In this document: piece by piece, positions 17,306 to 27,200 of the stretch
Numbering within the stretch: the first letter of the stretch is position 1
How the letters are laid out: each line of letters begins with the position of its first letter
Assembly: GCA_017405875.1 (NCBI GenBank)
Contig: JAFQZM010000033.1
Location: 55,253-119,252, forward strand
DNA from: a bacterium
Lineage (GTDB): Bacteria; UBP6; UBA1177
DNA length: 64,000 bases
Direction of reading: 5' to 3'
Program-made: the position numbers and the translations under genes
Notes under the pieces: generated by a model
The model's database searches: none
Seen by the model: only the letters and a program-made list of their open reading frames with translations
Told to the model about the DNA's origin: nothing

Positions 17306-17755
17306 CTATAAATTTGAGATCAAACCAATCATTTTTTCGGGATCATTCGCCGCAATGAGCCCTGCGCGTATTTTGGCATTGCTGCATAAAACCGAGATCT
17401 GGCTTATCAGCTTGAGGTAAAGCAGATTGTTCCCCTCAGGCACTATCAGCGTGAAAACAAGGCTCACGTCTTCGCCGTCGCTGCTTCCGTAAGGCATTGG
17501 CTCTGCAAGCGAAATGAGTTGTACTACGACTTCTTTCGAGCCTTTTATCCGGCAGTGCGGAACTGCCACACCTTTGCCGATACCAGTTGAGCCGTAAGTT
17601 TCGCGCTCCGTCAGACTTTTAAGGACAGAATCTTTTGAGATCCCGGCGCACTTTTCAACGTTTTCGGCGATATATTCAAAAAGTTCTTCCTTCGTTTTTA
17701 TGCCGGCATGACAGGCGACAAGCTCTTTTTTCAGAAATTTTCCTATTTTGCACAT
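17306..17755 (-). CDS. ptsN: PTS IIA domain (PtsN/EIIA-Ntr-like) protein
   Basis: Phosphotransferase IIA protein of the nitrogen-related type, 149 residues. The phosphoryl-accepting His is at about residue 67 in GKGVAVPHCRI, and the ETYGSTGIGKG stretch before it is typical of the family. GGAG is six bases before the ATG at 17755, and the gap to the rpoN stop is two bases. The rpoN-ptsN pair is a well known conserved arrangement in Gram-negative bacteria, where PtsN acts in regulation rather than sugar transport. The usual hpf/raiA gene between them is missing here. Confidence 0.9.
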   Translation of the reverse strand: MCKIGKFLKKELVACHAGIKTKEELFEYIAENVEKCAGISKDSVLKSLTERETYGSTGIGKGVAVPHCRIKGSKEVVVQLISLAEPMPYGSSDGEDVSLVFTLIVPEGNNLLYLKLISQISVLCSNAKIRAGLIAANDPEKMIGLISNL

Positions 17756-17757
17756 AA

Positions 17758-19287
17758 TCAGCTCCCGACTTCGAATTGGTAGTTTCTTTTGCGCTCCCTT
17801 GCAAGCGGGATATTCATTTTCGAGCGGTATTTTGCAACGGTTCTGCGTGCGACTTCTATCCCTTCCTTGCTTAAAATGTGGGCGATGTCATCGTCGCTGT
17901 AAGGATTTTCGCGGCTTTCCCCTTCGATTATCTCGACGATTTTCTGCTCAAGCCTTTTGTTTGTCGTCAGGTTGTCGTTTACCTGCTTTACGAAGAAGTA
18001 TTTCAGCTCGAAAATTCCGTGCGGAGTCTGCGCATACTTGCCGTTGGTAAGTCTTGAAACCGTCGCAATGTGACGTCCGATGTCATCCGAAACATCTTTC
18101 AGGGTAAGCGGCTTCAAAAATTTGTCACCATGCTCCAGAAACGCTTTCTGATGCGAGAAAATGCTTGCCGCGACCTGATAAAGCGTGCGGTTTCGGTCAC
18201 TCACCGACTTGATTATCCACTCCGCGTTTTTGTATTTTTCGCGCATGAAGTGCTTTTCGCTGCGGCTTTTGACGTTTTTCATGTTGTCTTCGAAGAGCTC
18301 GGTTTTGAGAATTACCGTCGGCAGCATTTTGTCGTCGATATAAATCACCGGCTCGCCTTCACGCATGAAAACCATGAGATCGGCTTTGACGTATTCAGTC
18401 CGTTCCTGCTCGTAACCGAACGCGGGATAGGGAGAGGCGACGCCGCTTCTGAAGAAAAGCAGAAGTTCAGTAAGTTCAGACTGCGTAATACCCAGACTTC
18501 CGCAGAGCGCATCGAAATTTTTCTTTACGAGAAGATCGAGCATCGTCTCGTCTTCAAAAAGGCGGTGGACAGATTTTTCAAATTTTTCGGGAATATCGAC
18601 CGAACCGTGCTCTATAAAAATGAATCTCAGATATTCGGGGAAATTGCGGCATCCGCAGCCCAAAGGTTCGAAATTTTTAAGGATTTCCCTCGCCTTCGCC
18701 ACAGTTTCGACATCAGTCGCTATCTGAAGGGCGATATCCTCGTCGCTGTCGGCAAGAAAACCTCTCGCATCGAGGTTGTAAGCCATGTAAATGAGGACAT
18801 CCTTCAGGCTTTCAGGATAAGACGAAACTGAAATCTGGAAGTCGAGCGACTGGGCAAAACTCTCTTCTGCCGGAACCGTATTTTCAAAGTTGAAATCGTT
18901 GGGAATATCGTTCGATTTTTTGAGGTTGGTCTCACCGAAATTGTTCGATGAAGTTTCCCGTATCTGCTCCCAGTCGAAATCTGCGAGAATCGAACTCATG
19001 TCGGCTGAATTGTCGTTGATTTGAAGCGGAACAGTTACATCAAAACTCTTCGTGTCGGCGGCTTCGGCTTCTTCACCGTGCTGCGGAACAGGTTCTTCCT
19101 GAATGCCGTCACCCCAGTCTTCGACTTCGAGAAACGGATTTTCCGAAACTTCTTCAAGAATCATTTCGCGCAACTCGAACTGGTTTTTGAGCAGCATCTC
19201 AATGCTCTGACGCATCTGCAGAGTCATTCTGAGATCGGTTTTAAGAACCAGATTCTGCTGCTGCTGTATCTTCAAGGAAGAACTCAT
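17758..19287 (-). CDS. rpoN: RNA polymerase sigma-54 factor
   Basis: Alternative sigma factor that needs ATP-dependent activators. The protein is 509 residues from ATG at 19287. The N-terminal activator-interacting region is Leu/Gln rich (KIQQQQNLVLKTDLRMTLQ, then EMLLKNQFELREMILEEV). The core-binding region follows, and the C-terminal RpoN box reads ARRTVAKYR. All hallmark regions are present, so a functional factor is likely. A good promoter lies just upstream. No sigma-54 activator with an AAA domain is in this window. Confidence 0.96.
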   Translation of the reverse strand: MSSSLKIQQQQNLVLKTDLRMTLQMRQSIEMLLKNQFELREMILEEVSENPFLEVEDWGDGIQEEPVPQHGEEAEAADTKSFDVTVPLQINDNSADMSSILADFDWEQIRETSSNNFGETNLKKSNDIPNDFNFENTVPAEESFAQSLDFQISVSSYPESLKDVLIYMAYNLDARGFLADSDEDIALQIATDVETVAKAREILKNFEPLGCGCRNFPEYLRFIFIEHGSVDIPEKFEKSVHRLFEDETMLDLLVKKNFDALCGSLGITQSELTELLLFFRSGVASPYPAFGYEQERTEYVKADLMVFMREGEPVIYIDDKMLPTVILKTELFEDNMKNVKSRSEKHFMREKYKNAEWIIKSVSDRNRTLYQVAASIFSHQKAFLEHGDKFLKPLTLKDVSDDIGRHIATVSRLTNGKYAQTPHGIFELKYFFVKQVNDNLTTNKRLEQKIVEIIEGESRENPYSDDDIAHILSKEGIEVARRTVAKYRSKMNIPLARERKRNYQFEVGS

Positions 19288-19312
19288 AAGCCACCCGTCA
19301 AAAAAACGGAAA

Positions 19313-19340
19313 ATTATAATGCCAAAAAAGATGACGGCAA
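19313..19340 (-). promoter_or_regulatory. Promoter of rpoN-ptsN-purL
   Basis: Minus-strand TTGCCG, 16 bp, TATAAT, 26 bp before the rpoN start and inside the short gap after the HD-GYP gene. Confidence 0.55.
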
Positions 19341-19362
19341 GATTTTTGCTATAAGAAAAGCT

Positions 19363-20637
19363 CTACGACATCAGAAATTTGGAAAAAACTTCAACGACAT
19401 TCGGATCGAACTGCTTGTTGACGTTCTTTTTCAGTTCGCTCAAAGCCTCTTCCTGCTGTTTTTTTCTGTGGTAAGGACGGTTTGAAGTGATTGCGTCGTA
19501 TGCGTCAGCAACGTGCATTATTCTGGAAGCAAGAGGGATTTTCTCGCCTTTAAGACCTTCGGGATAGCCCGAACCGTCCTGATTTTCGTGGTGATAAAGA
19601 ACGTAGTAGGCAATCTTATCCATGCCGGCGACTTTGTTGAGTATGTCGTAGCTTCTCTGCGGATGTGCCTTTACGTTCAGCCACTCTTCTTCGGTAAGTT
19701 TTTCGCGCTTGCGGTAAACCGAGCGGTTTCCGGCGAGTTTGCCGATGTCGTGCAGGAACGAAGCCCAGCGGATAGCCAGAATCTCGCTTTCGTTAAGTTT
19801 CATCAGGTAAGCCATCTGAACCGAAAGTTCTGCAACACGCAGAGAGTGGTTGTATTCGGACGAAGTCAGATTGTCGGCAATCGATGCCACCATTTTGAAA
19901 AAGCGGTTGAGAGTATCGGGCGAAGAAAGCAGATGGTGATCCGTCATCTCTTTTTTCAGCTCCGCCATGCTTTTTTCGACAGCTTCACTGCTTTTAACCG
20001 CGTCAAAAAGCGCCTCGTTTTTAACAAGGTCAACGAAAATTTTATAAATTTCAGGGTCGAACTCTTCTTCTAAAAAAATTCCGAGAAGCGAGATGATTTC
20101 ATCGGGATCGTCCACGGAATGAACCTGAGCCGCTATTTCAACCGCGTCAGCCACTCTGATTATGCGCGAGCAGAGCGGTATTTTATCGCCTTTCAGACCT
20201 TTAGGAAAACCGGTGCCGTCGTAAAACTCGTGATGCGTTCCGACGATCTCGCTGATATTTCTGAAAGTCGGGAAAGTGCTGAGTATCGTTTCGCCTCTGT
20301 GCGGATGGACAAAAATACGGAAATTGCTCTTCTGACCGTAAACATCGGGAATCTGGGTCAGAAGGTCGATTACGTGGCCTCCCACCATGACTCCGCCGAT
20401 ATCGTGAAGCAGAGAGGCAAAAAACAGCTCTTTCATCGAATTTTTGTCGAGATTAAGCTTTTTGCCTATTCTGCACGCCATGATGCAGACTTTCCAGCTG
20501 TGATAAATTTCGCTGCCGGAATTGTCGAGCTCGCACGCTTTGACGAACTCAGAGACAAAATCGGCAGCGAAAGAGGAAGGAAAATCTATATCCTGTATAG
20601 GCAGTTGAGTGAGTCTTGCCTGCGGGTAAATAGTCAA
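19363..20637 (-). CDS. Tandem HD-GYP domain protein (probable cyclic-di-nucleotide phosphodiesterase)
   Basis: Two complete HD-GYP modules lie in one 424-residue protein. The first has HD at 78-79 and the pattern HHEFYDGTGFP at 135-145 (GFP variant of GYP). The second has HD at 296-297 and HHENQDGSGYP at 349-359. HD-GYP domains hydrolyse cyclic-di-GMP or related dinucleotides. The start is TTG at 20637, abutting the stop of the receiver gene (TAATTG), with GGAG eight bases upstream; no ATG near this point gives a better fit. It is the last gene of a three-gene cassette, and the receiver encoded just before it may control it in trans, since the usual receiver-HD-GYP fusion is split. Confidence 0.88.
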   Translation of the reverse strand: MTIYPQARLTQLPIQDIDFPSSFAADFVSEFVKACELDNSGSEIYHSWKVCIMACRIGKKLNLDKNSMKELFFASLLHDIGGVMVGGHVIDLLTQIPDVYGQKSNFRIFVHPHRGETILSTFPTFRNISEIVGTHHEFYDGTGFPKGLKGDKIPLCSRIIRVADAVEIAAQVHSVDDPDEIISLLGIFLEEEFDPEIYKIFVDLVKNEALFDAVKSSEAVEKSMAELKKEMTDHHLLSSPDTLNRFFKMVASIADNLTSSEYNHSLRVAELSVQMAYLMKLNESEILAIRWASFLHDIGKLAGNRSVYRKREKLTEEEWLNVKAHPQRSYDILNKVAGMDKIAYYVLYHHENQDGSGYPEGLKGEKIPLASRIMHVADAYDAITSNRPYHRKKQQEEALSELKKNVNKQFDPNVVEVFSKFLMS

Positions 20638-21054
20638 TTAAAGTGCTCCAAGCTGTTTAATTACACCCTGCCAGCGGATCAGCTTCTTTTCCGATTCTTC
20701 AACGATCGAAACAACGTGTTCGAGGTTGTTGAACGGTTTGAGAAGGAAATCGTTTGCGCCGTTTTCAAGAGCAGCGATAACTCTGTCCGTCGTAGCGTAA
20801 GCGCTCATCATGATGATCTGAGTAAGACCGTTGACCTCTTTCATCATGCTGAGAGCGGAAAGACCGTCCATGTTCGGCATGGTGATATCGACAAGGGCGA
20901 TGTGAACGATGTTGTTTCTCATGTATTCAATAGCTGCAGCAGGATTGCTGTTCGTAACGACGTTGTAGCCTTTGTCTTCGAGAAGTCTGCGGAGGCTGGA
21001 AAGAATACTCTCTTCGTCGTCAATGATAAGAACGTTGATGTTTTTATTGCTCAT
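20638..21054 (-). CDS. Single-domain response regulator (receiver)
   Basis: Stand-alone CheY-like receiver of 138 residues. ATG at 21054 is preceded by GGAGG, so the longer TTG frame is rejected. The acidic pair is at Asp12-Asp13 (IIDDEE), the phospho-acceptor Asp at 56 (LVDITMPNMDG), conserved Ser at about 84, and Lys at 106 in LLKPF. A short helical tail follows; there is no output domain. It lies between a winged-helix gene and the tandem HD-GYP gene. No histidine kinase is in the window. Confidence 0.92.
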   Translation of the reverse strand: MSNKNINVLIIDDEESILSSLRRLLEDKGYNVVTNSNPAAAIEYMRNNIVHIALVDITMPNMDGLSALSMMKEVNGLTQIIMMSAYATTDRVIAALENGANDFLLKPFNNLEHVVSIVEESEKKLIRWQGVIKQLGAL

Positions 21055-21069
21055 AGTTGCCTCCAAACC

Positions 21070-21654
21070 TTAGAAGTTAAAGAAAGTTTTAACAACATTT
21101 CTGGAATCAAGCATCTTTACGATCGATTTGTAGTTGTTCCAGAAATAAACTTTTTCAGCGTAATCGGTAACCGATTTTTCGTTGAGAGTTATCGTGTCAA
21201 TAACTTTTACGAGAATTCTGAAACCGGTTTTTCCATAAATATAGTCGCTGAGATCTTTTGCAGGGAAAGAGTGTGCAAGAACCGTAAGAACGACACTGCT
21301 TCTAAGGTAAGTAACAAAACCTGCAAGCGTTTTCGGAGCAAACTCTTCGATGAAAGCCGCGCCGCACTTCATGATTTTGTTGATGGTTTTTTCTTCTTCC
21401 TTGAAAAGCGTCGTGATCGGCTCGTAAAGGAAATGCTTGTCGTTAAGATTATAATGATAAGCGTTGCCGACCTGTTCTCTCAAAACAAGACCGGTTTCGA
21501 TAAGGAAATCGAGAGCTTTTTTGTTTGAGTTAGGATTCGTGCTGCTGAGAACGGCGATTTTTCTGCCGGTGTAATTCTGTCTGTTGACGAGAATTCTGAT
21601 GATGTCTACTTTCGCTCTTGAACCGAGCAAGTAGGAAAGCGGTAAATAAGTCAT
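21070..21654 (-). CDS. Predicted winged-helix DNA-binding regulator, function unknown
   Basis: 194 residues from ATG at 21654, which has AGGAGG upstream. The N-terminal about 75 residues look like a winged helix: GSRAKVDIIRILV, a TGRKIAVLSSTNPNSNKKALDF recognition region, and a LREQVGNAYHYNLND wing. The start resembles winged-helix modules found in front of nucleotidyltransferase domains, but no such domain follows. The C-terminal half is helical, without recognised motifs. It is first in the cassette with the receiver and HD-GYP genes and has a strong promoter. Confidence 0.65.
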   Translation of the reverse strand: MTYLPLSYLLGSRAKVDIIRILVNRQNYTGRKIAVLSSTNPNSNKKALDFLIETGLVLREQVGNAYHYNLNDKHFLYEPITTLFKEEEKTINKIMKCGAAFIEEFAPKTLAGFVTYLRSSVVLTVLAHSFPAKDLSDYIYGKTGFRILVKVIDTITLNEKSVTDYAEKVYFWNNYKSIVKMLDSRNVVKTFFNF

Positions 21655-21708
21655 TGTGACCTCCTATTAAAAATAATGAGTTAAAAGAGCCTTGGAAAAA
21701 AACAGGAA

Positions 21709-21736
21709 ATTATAGAGTTTAGCAGATTCAAGTCAA
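21709..21736 (-). promoter_or_regulatory. Promoter of the winged-helix/receiver/HD-GYP cassette
   Basis: Minus-strand TTGACT, 16 bp, TATAAT, one of the best sigma70 matches in the window. The leader to the ATG at 21654 is about 45 nt. Confidence 0.65.
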
Positions 21737-21825
21737 CAAAAAATAAACAAAAAACCGAGATTTTTTGAAATAAATAAAACAAATGCTGATTTGTAAAGGC
21801 AGATATGTATCAAAAAAAATTCCTG

Positions 21826-22866
21826 CTAAAGAATGAGCATCGAATCGCCGTAAGAATAAAAACGGTATCTGTTTTCGACTGCCTCTTTGTATGCGTTCAT
21901 GACGAATTCGCGTCCGGCAAACGCTGAAATCATCATAAGCAGAGTGCTGCACGGAAGGTGAAAGTTCGTAAGTATGCGGTCGGTAAAGCGGAATTCATAT
22001 CCCGGATAAATAAAAATTCCCGTCTCCTTGTCGCACGCTTCGATCCTGCCGGAATCTACAGCCGCACTCTCCAAAGCCCTGACTGTCGTCGTTCCGACAG
22101 CAAGGATTTTTCTTCCCGCAGCCTTGTCCGCATTGAGTCTGGCAGCGGTCGCTCCGTCGATCACGAAATGTTCCTTGTGCATAGTGTGTTCTTCGACCTT
22201 TTCGCTTTTTACCGGAAGAAATGTTCCGAGACCTACATCCAAAACGACGTTTTCAACGTGGCCGCCCGTGATTTCGCGGATTTTTTCGATTATTTCGCGG
22301 CTGAAATGAAGCCCGGCAGTCGGTGCCGCGACAGAACCGGCAGTTTCAGCATAAACAGTCTGGTACTTTTCTTTATCGTCAGGTCTGCTGTGCTTTTCGT
22401 TGCGCCTTTTCAAAATGTAGGGAGGAAGCGGAATGTCGCCGAATTTGTCGAGATATTCCAAAAGTTTTTCACTGTTTTCGGAAAATCTGACTTCCGCAAA
22501 CTGCTCGTTTCTTGAAGTAAGTTCGGCCGTAAGTCCGTGCGGAAACGAAACGACTTCTCCTTTGTCAATGTGTTTCGAACACTTGACCATAACCTGCCAC
22601 AATCCGTTCTGCAGCGCCTTAAGAAGCAGGAATTCTACTCTTCCGCCGCTTGACCTCTGTCCGAAAATACGCGCAGGAATGACTTTCGTCGAATTGAAAA
22701 CGACAGTCGTATTTCCGTCGATATAATCGGTTATCGCGCTGAAATCGGAGTGTGTTATAGAATTCTTACTTCTGTCGAGAACCATCATTTTTCCCGTTCC
22801 GCGCGCTGCCGGATCGTCCGCTATCAGCTCTTCGGGAAGTTCGTAGTTAAAAATTCCGGTATCCAT
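21826..22866 (-). CDS. queA: S-adenosylmethionine:tRNA ribosyltransferase-isomerase
   Basis: Adds the epoxycyclopentane ring from S-adenosylmethionine to preQ1 in tRNA, the penultimate step of queuosine synthesis. The length, 346 residues, is typical. Recognised segments are the N-terminal FNYELPEELIADDPA, the motif AAPTAGLHFS, the segment NVVLDVGLGTFLPVKSE, and the C-terminal NFHLPCSTLLMMISAFAG. It is last in the operon activase-DUF58-queA, with a 17-bp gap before it. Confidence 0.95.
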   Translation of the reverse strand: MDTGIFNYELPEELIADDPAARGTGKMMVLDRSKNSITHSDFSAITDYIDGNTTVVFNSTKVIPARIFGQRSSGGRVEFLLLKALQNGLWQVMVKCSKHIDKGEVVSFPHGLTAELTSRNEQFAEVRFSENSEKLLEYLDKFGDIPLPPYILKRRNEKHSRPDDKEKYQTVYAETAGSVAAPTAGLHFSREIIEKIREITGGHVENVVLDVGLGTFLPVKSEKVEEHTMHKEHFVIDGATAARLNADKAAGRKILAVGTTTVRALESAAVDSGRIEACDKETGIFIYPGYEFRFTDRILTNFHLPCSTLLMMISAFAGREFVMNAYKEAVENRYRFYSYGDSMLIL

Positions 22867-22883
22867 TTTTCCGCCTTAAAAAG

Positions 22884-24188
22884 TTATTGAAAATCTATTT
22901 TTGTTTCGTAACGGCCAAGCTCTGCCTCGCTTTCAGCGTTTCCTGCATAAAAAATTCTCATGCCGCAGCCAAGGAGGGCAAGCGTTTTCAGAGCCTTTTT
23001 TCTCGCTTCGTCGTATTTTGAAGTGAAAAAGAAGATCGTTGAGGCGCCCCGCCCTGCTTCAAAAAGGGTTTCGAGGCAGTTTTCGAATTTGTTTCCGGCA
23101 TCGTTTTCAGCAAGAGCAAGCGTAGAGAGGGCATTTGAAAAACTTTTTTTCGAGCTGTCGGTAATTTCATGAGATTCCCTGCCTAAAAAAAGAATCTGCG
23201 GAAGATTTTCCTCCCGCTCCATCGCGTTCAAAAGCGAAGCCGCCGCCGAAAGGACTTCTTCAAAATCTTCGCTGTAGTGCTCTTCAAAAAAATTGTCGAC
23301 AAAAACGACAGAACCCGAATCGACCTCTTTGTAAAACTCTTTTGTACGCAGCTCTCCGCTTTTTGCGCTCGATTTCCAGTGAATGTTCCTTATCGAATCA
23401 CCCGGAACGAAATCGCGGAGAGATTTCAGCTCGAAACCGCTTCCCGTTTCCTGCATTTCGCGAGTTTTTTCGTTTTTTTCATTTACCGAATCCCCTTCGG
23501 TTTCGGGAATTTCAAACGACTCCTTTATTTCGGGAAGAACAAGAAAACTACCGGGATTCGGAACGATTTTTCCTCTTTTCAAAAGCCCGAAGATCCCTTT
23601 GTGAAAGATGTATGCGCCTTCGAAAGCGATTTTTCCGCGTCTGTCGGGCACAAAAGAGGCGTCAAACAGGATCCCGCCGTCGGTTTTCCTGCCTGTAACG
23701 GCAAATTCTTCATATTTTCCGCCGCAGTTTTTATCGATCAGCCACTTCCAGCGGTAGTAACCCATCTTCCGGTCAAAGGCGTTGCGCTTCTCTTCGCCCG
23801 GCTCTTTCGTCGCTGAAAAAACTTCAAAAGTGGGTATCGGAGCAGCCGGAACTTCGGAATAAAAAAGATTTTCGAAATCCGCCTTGTCACTTTTTGCCCG
23901 CATTATCACAGGATATTTCACCTCTTTTCCCCTTGACGCGCACTCCGGCAGAAACCTTTCGAACTCAAAGGCGAAAGATTTGAACGCAAGCGATACCGCA
24001 TCGGTAATAAGGAGTGCAAGAGAGGCGGCAAAAACGACGAAAAGCATACTCGAATGAGTGTTCAAACCGAAAAAAACAAGGGCAAACGCGCATAAAACGA
24101 GCACTTTTCCTGCTGAAGTGAACTTTCTTTCGATTTTTTCATTCAGCCTGTAAGTCGCCGAATACCACTTGTAGTGCCGCTTTTTCAC
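22884..24188 (-). CDS. DUF58 domain protein with N-terminal membrane segments
   Basis: 434 residues with a GTG start at 24188. Two adjacent membrane segments lie near residues 28-68. The DUF58 signature is LRDFVPGDSIRNIHWKSSAKS, followed by a von Willebrand-like fold beginning at SVVFVDNFFEE. Proteins of this type are usually encoded with a MoxR ATPase and von Willebrand-domain proteins; none of these is next to it here. The cellular role is unknown. It is the middle gene between the large activase (25-bp gap) and queA. Confidence 0.85.
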   Translation of the reverse strand: MKKRHYKWYSATYRLNEKIERKFTSAGKVLVLCAFALVFFGLNTHSSMLFVVFAASLALLITDAVSLAFKSFAFEFERFLPECASRGKEVKYPVIMRAKSDKADFENLFYSEVPAAPIPTFEVFSATKEPGEEKRNAFDRKMGYYRWKWLIDKNCGGKYEEFAVTGRKTDGGILFDASFVPDRRGKIAFEGAYIFHKGIFGLLKRGKIVPNPGSFLVLPEIKESFEIPETEGDSVNEKNEKTREMQETGSGFELKSLRDFVPGDSIRNIHWKSSAKSGELRTKEFYKEVDSGSVVFVDNFFEEHYSEDFEEVLSAAASLLNAMEREENLPQILFLGRESHEITDSSKKSFSNALSTLALAENDAGNKFENCLETLFEAGRGASTIFFFTSKYDEARKKALKTLALLGCGMRIFYAGNAESEAELGRYETKIDFQ

Positions 24189-24213
24189 GCTTTCACCATT
24201 AAGAACGCAAACT

Positions 24214-27200
24214 TTATTTTCTCATTCTGAGGATGTTGGCAACTCTGTCGTTTATGTCGATATCTCCGTCGTAGAACTGAGAAACTATCGGAATATTGAG
24301 AGTGTTCTTTATTTCCTGGAAGATCGAATCGGTGATAGTTCCGTGCATGCAGCCGAAAGGAGCTACGTTTACGATCATCGAAGCACCCTGTTTTACAAAT
24401 TCGACCGCGCGTCCGACTGTAAGGATCGCCTCACCGACGAATTCGGGATGGAGATACTTCATTCCATCTTCGAGAGTATCTTTTATCGAGGGTTCGCGTC
24501 TGTCGTGTAGTATCTTGTCAGCCGCTTTGTAGTATGCATCATCGAAGTGTGAGACGTAAAGGTTTTTGATGAGCGATTCGCCTCTTCCGAAAAGGGAGAA
24601 CGCCTTCTGTTTCGCCATGAAATCCTGAACCCAGACAGTGTAGATGAGCCACTCGAAAAGCGGAGCAAGCCAAGCCTCGCCGCCGTTTTCTTCGATTACA
24701 CGGATAAGATCTCCGTTCGCACAGGCGTTGCTTCTGACGTATATTTCACCGACTATTCCGACAAGCGGCTTCTTCCCGCTGTAGCGCGGGATCCTGCTGA
24801 TTTCCGAAGCAAGTTCTTCAACAACAGGAAGCGGATTTTTCTTCTGCTCGAAGACTTTTTCCAAGGTTTTCATAGCTTTTTCAATAAAAGCATCGACATC
24901 GCCTTTCGTTTTTTCGTAAGGTCTTGTTCTTGTCGACATTTTCATAAGCACGTCGCTCGTGATTACTGAATGCATCAGGTATCTTCTGAGCTGTTCTTCT
25001 ACTCCCTGATACGAATTTATGCTTGAAGGAGCAAGAATATCGATGTTGTCAAGCCCCAGATGCTCGAAGGCGATGCGCTCAAGCATGTTGTACTGCCCCA
25101 GTCTGCACGGTCCTTCCGAAGATGGCATGAAGAAAGTGTGCTGTTTTCCAGGCTCTTTTTTGACCTGATTCAGAAAAGCACCCAGGGTGAGGATCATCGG
25201 CAGACACTCCTGACCTCTGACATATTTTTTTCCGGTGACAAGATCGTGCTTCGTTTCAAGCGGGATAGCCTGCGCATCGTAGCCGAAAGCGCGGAATGCC
25301 GCGGCGAAAAGAGGAGTTCCCATGTGCATAGGCGGAATCCATATCTTCCCGGGTTTGAGTCCTTTATTTGCAAGATAAATATCGGGAAGCGGCTGCTCGT
25401 TCGGTTTTTCCCTGTTTTTCATGTACCCCTTGACGACATCGATGAAAGCTTCTATTCGTGTGAGATATCCGCCGTCGCTGTCATGTTCGTCAAGTTCCAG
25501 AATAAGCATGGGTCTTCCTTTCATTTCGTTTTCGGCAAACGAAAGAATGAAGCTGTCTGGGCCGCATGAGAAGTTGGTGAGGTATATTGGAAAAACATTT
25601 TCTTCTTTTTTCGCCCGTTTCAGCGCCGCGATGATTTTCTGACCGTAATTCCAGAATAAATTCCAGTAGTTGGTATCAGCCAGCGAGCCGACATTTATCT
25701 TCATCATGTCGATCGGAAGGACGTTGAAACCCATTCCCGCGATAGTTTCAGGAATTCCGAGGTTTATCCCTTTGTCGTAAAGGTTGTACGGACGACCGAC
25801 AAGCAGGAACAGCGGTTTGTTTGATTTCTGCGCGTTTTTAAGGAGCGCTTCACCTTCATCGATAAGCCTTGTAGTTTCGCTTCTGTAGTAATCTCGCGCC
25901 TCTTTCCATGCCTTGCGGACCTGTCTTTCCTTGAGTGACGGGAAGAAGGGCTCAAGTGCCTTGAAAATAAGCGTTCCGTTTTTGTCATCCGGCATTCTGA
26001 AATCGATGACGGGATCGATTATTTTTGTCTTCGGATCAAGCCCGTTCTTTTCCATAACGGTCGAAATTATCGACGGGTTGCTCTGGACGTAAGGGCAGAA
26101 GAAGCTGATAGCCGTTTTTACGTTGTCGCCCGCCGAAATGAGTGTCGGGAAGAAAACCGGCAGATTTTTGTTCGTCAGATCGAGCGTGTGACCGATTGAC
26201 GTTTTGACCGGAAAACAGAAATCCGATGCCGAATATTTTGAGGAAAGCCCTTTTATTTCATGCGTCGTCTGAGTAGCAGAAACGACGGTTTCGATATTCA
26301 AAAGCGAGAACATCTTTTTCCAGAGCGGAAGGAAGGTCCAGCTTGAGACTGCAAGCGGGATCCCCACTTTTCCGATCGACTCTTTTTCCGTGAGAAAGTT
26401 TTTGAAAAATGATGAATTTCTGTGTTTTATAAGCTCGAACTCTTTTATTTCCTTTCTGACCGGTGTTTCGGGGTCTCTGCCGCAGCCGTAACCCCACGAC
26501 GATTCTCTGCCGCCTTTTTCGGAAATGTGGTTGATCCTGCAGAAGTTACTGCAGAGTTTGCATGTCTCAGTCCTTGACGTTACTTCGATAGTTGCCGCCT
26601 CAGCGCCTCTGAATGCAGATTTCTTTGTTTCGCCGGTTGCAGAGACTTCTTCAAAAGCCGCCAGAGCCGCGCCGATGCAGCCCATGACGTGACAGAAGGG
26701 AGAAACTACTATCTCAACTCCCAAAAGGTTTTCGAATGCCGCAACAAGCCCTTTGTTACGCGCCGTTGCACCCTGGAAGAATATTTTGTCCTTGCTGATT
26801 TTGCGGTTTCCTACGACTCTGTTGAGATAGTTTTTGACAACTGAGTAATGGACTGCAGCAAGGACTTCGTTTTTGTCAAAACCCTGCTGCAGAAGTGCAC
26901 GGATATCCTGTTCCATAAAGACTGTGCAGCGGTCGCTCGTTACTGGCGGAGCAACGTGTTCTGTGAGTTTTCCTGCAAGATTTATCGGGATTCCGAGCTT
27001 TCTCGCCTGTTCCTCGACGAAAGAACCAGTGCCTGCCGCGCAGACGTAGTTCATGTTGACATCGGTCACGAAACCGTGCGAAAGTCTTATGAATTTTGCG
27101 TCCTGACCGCCTATTTCAAAAATCGTTTCGACTTCCGGGAATATCGAAGCGGTTCCTTTTGCGTGAGCTGTGATCTCGTTTATTATCGCATCGGCACCGA

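Noticed and set aside
20119..21528. 469-residue plus-strand frame opposite the HD-GYP, receiver and winged-helix genes
   Set aside because: It crosses three well supported genes on the other strand and has no recognisable domain.
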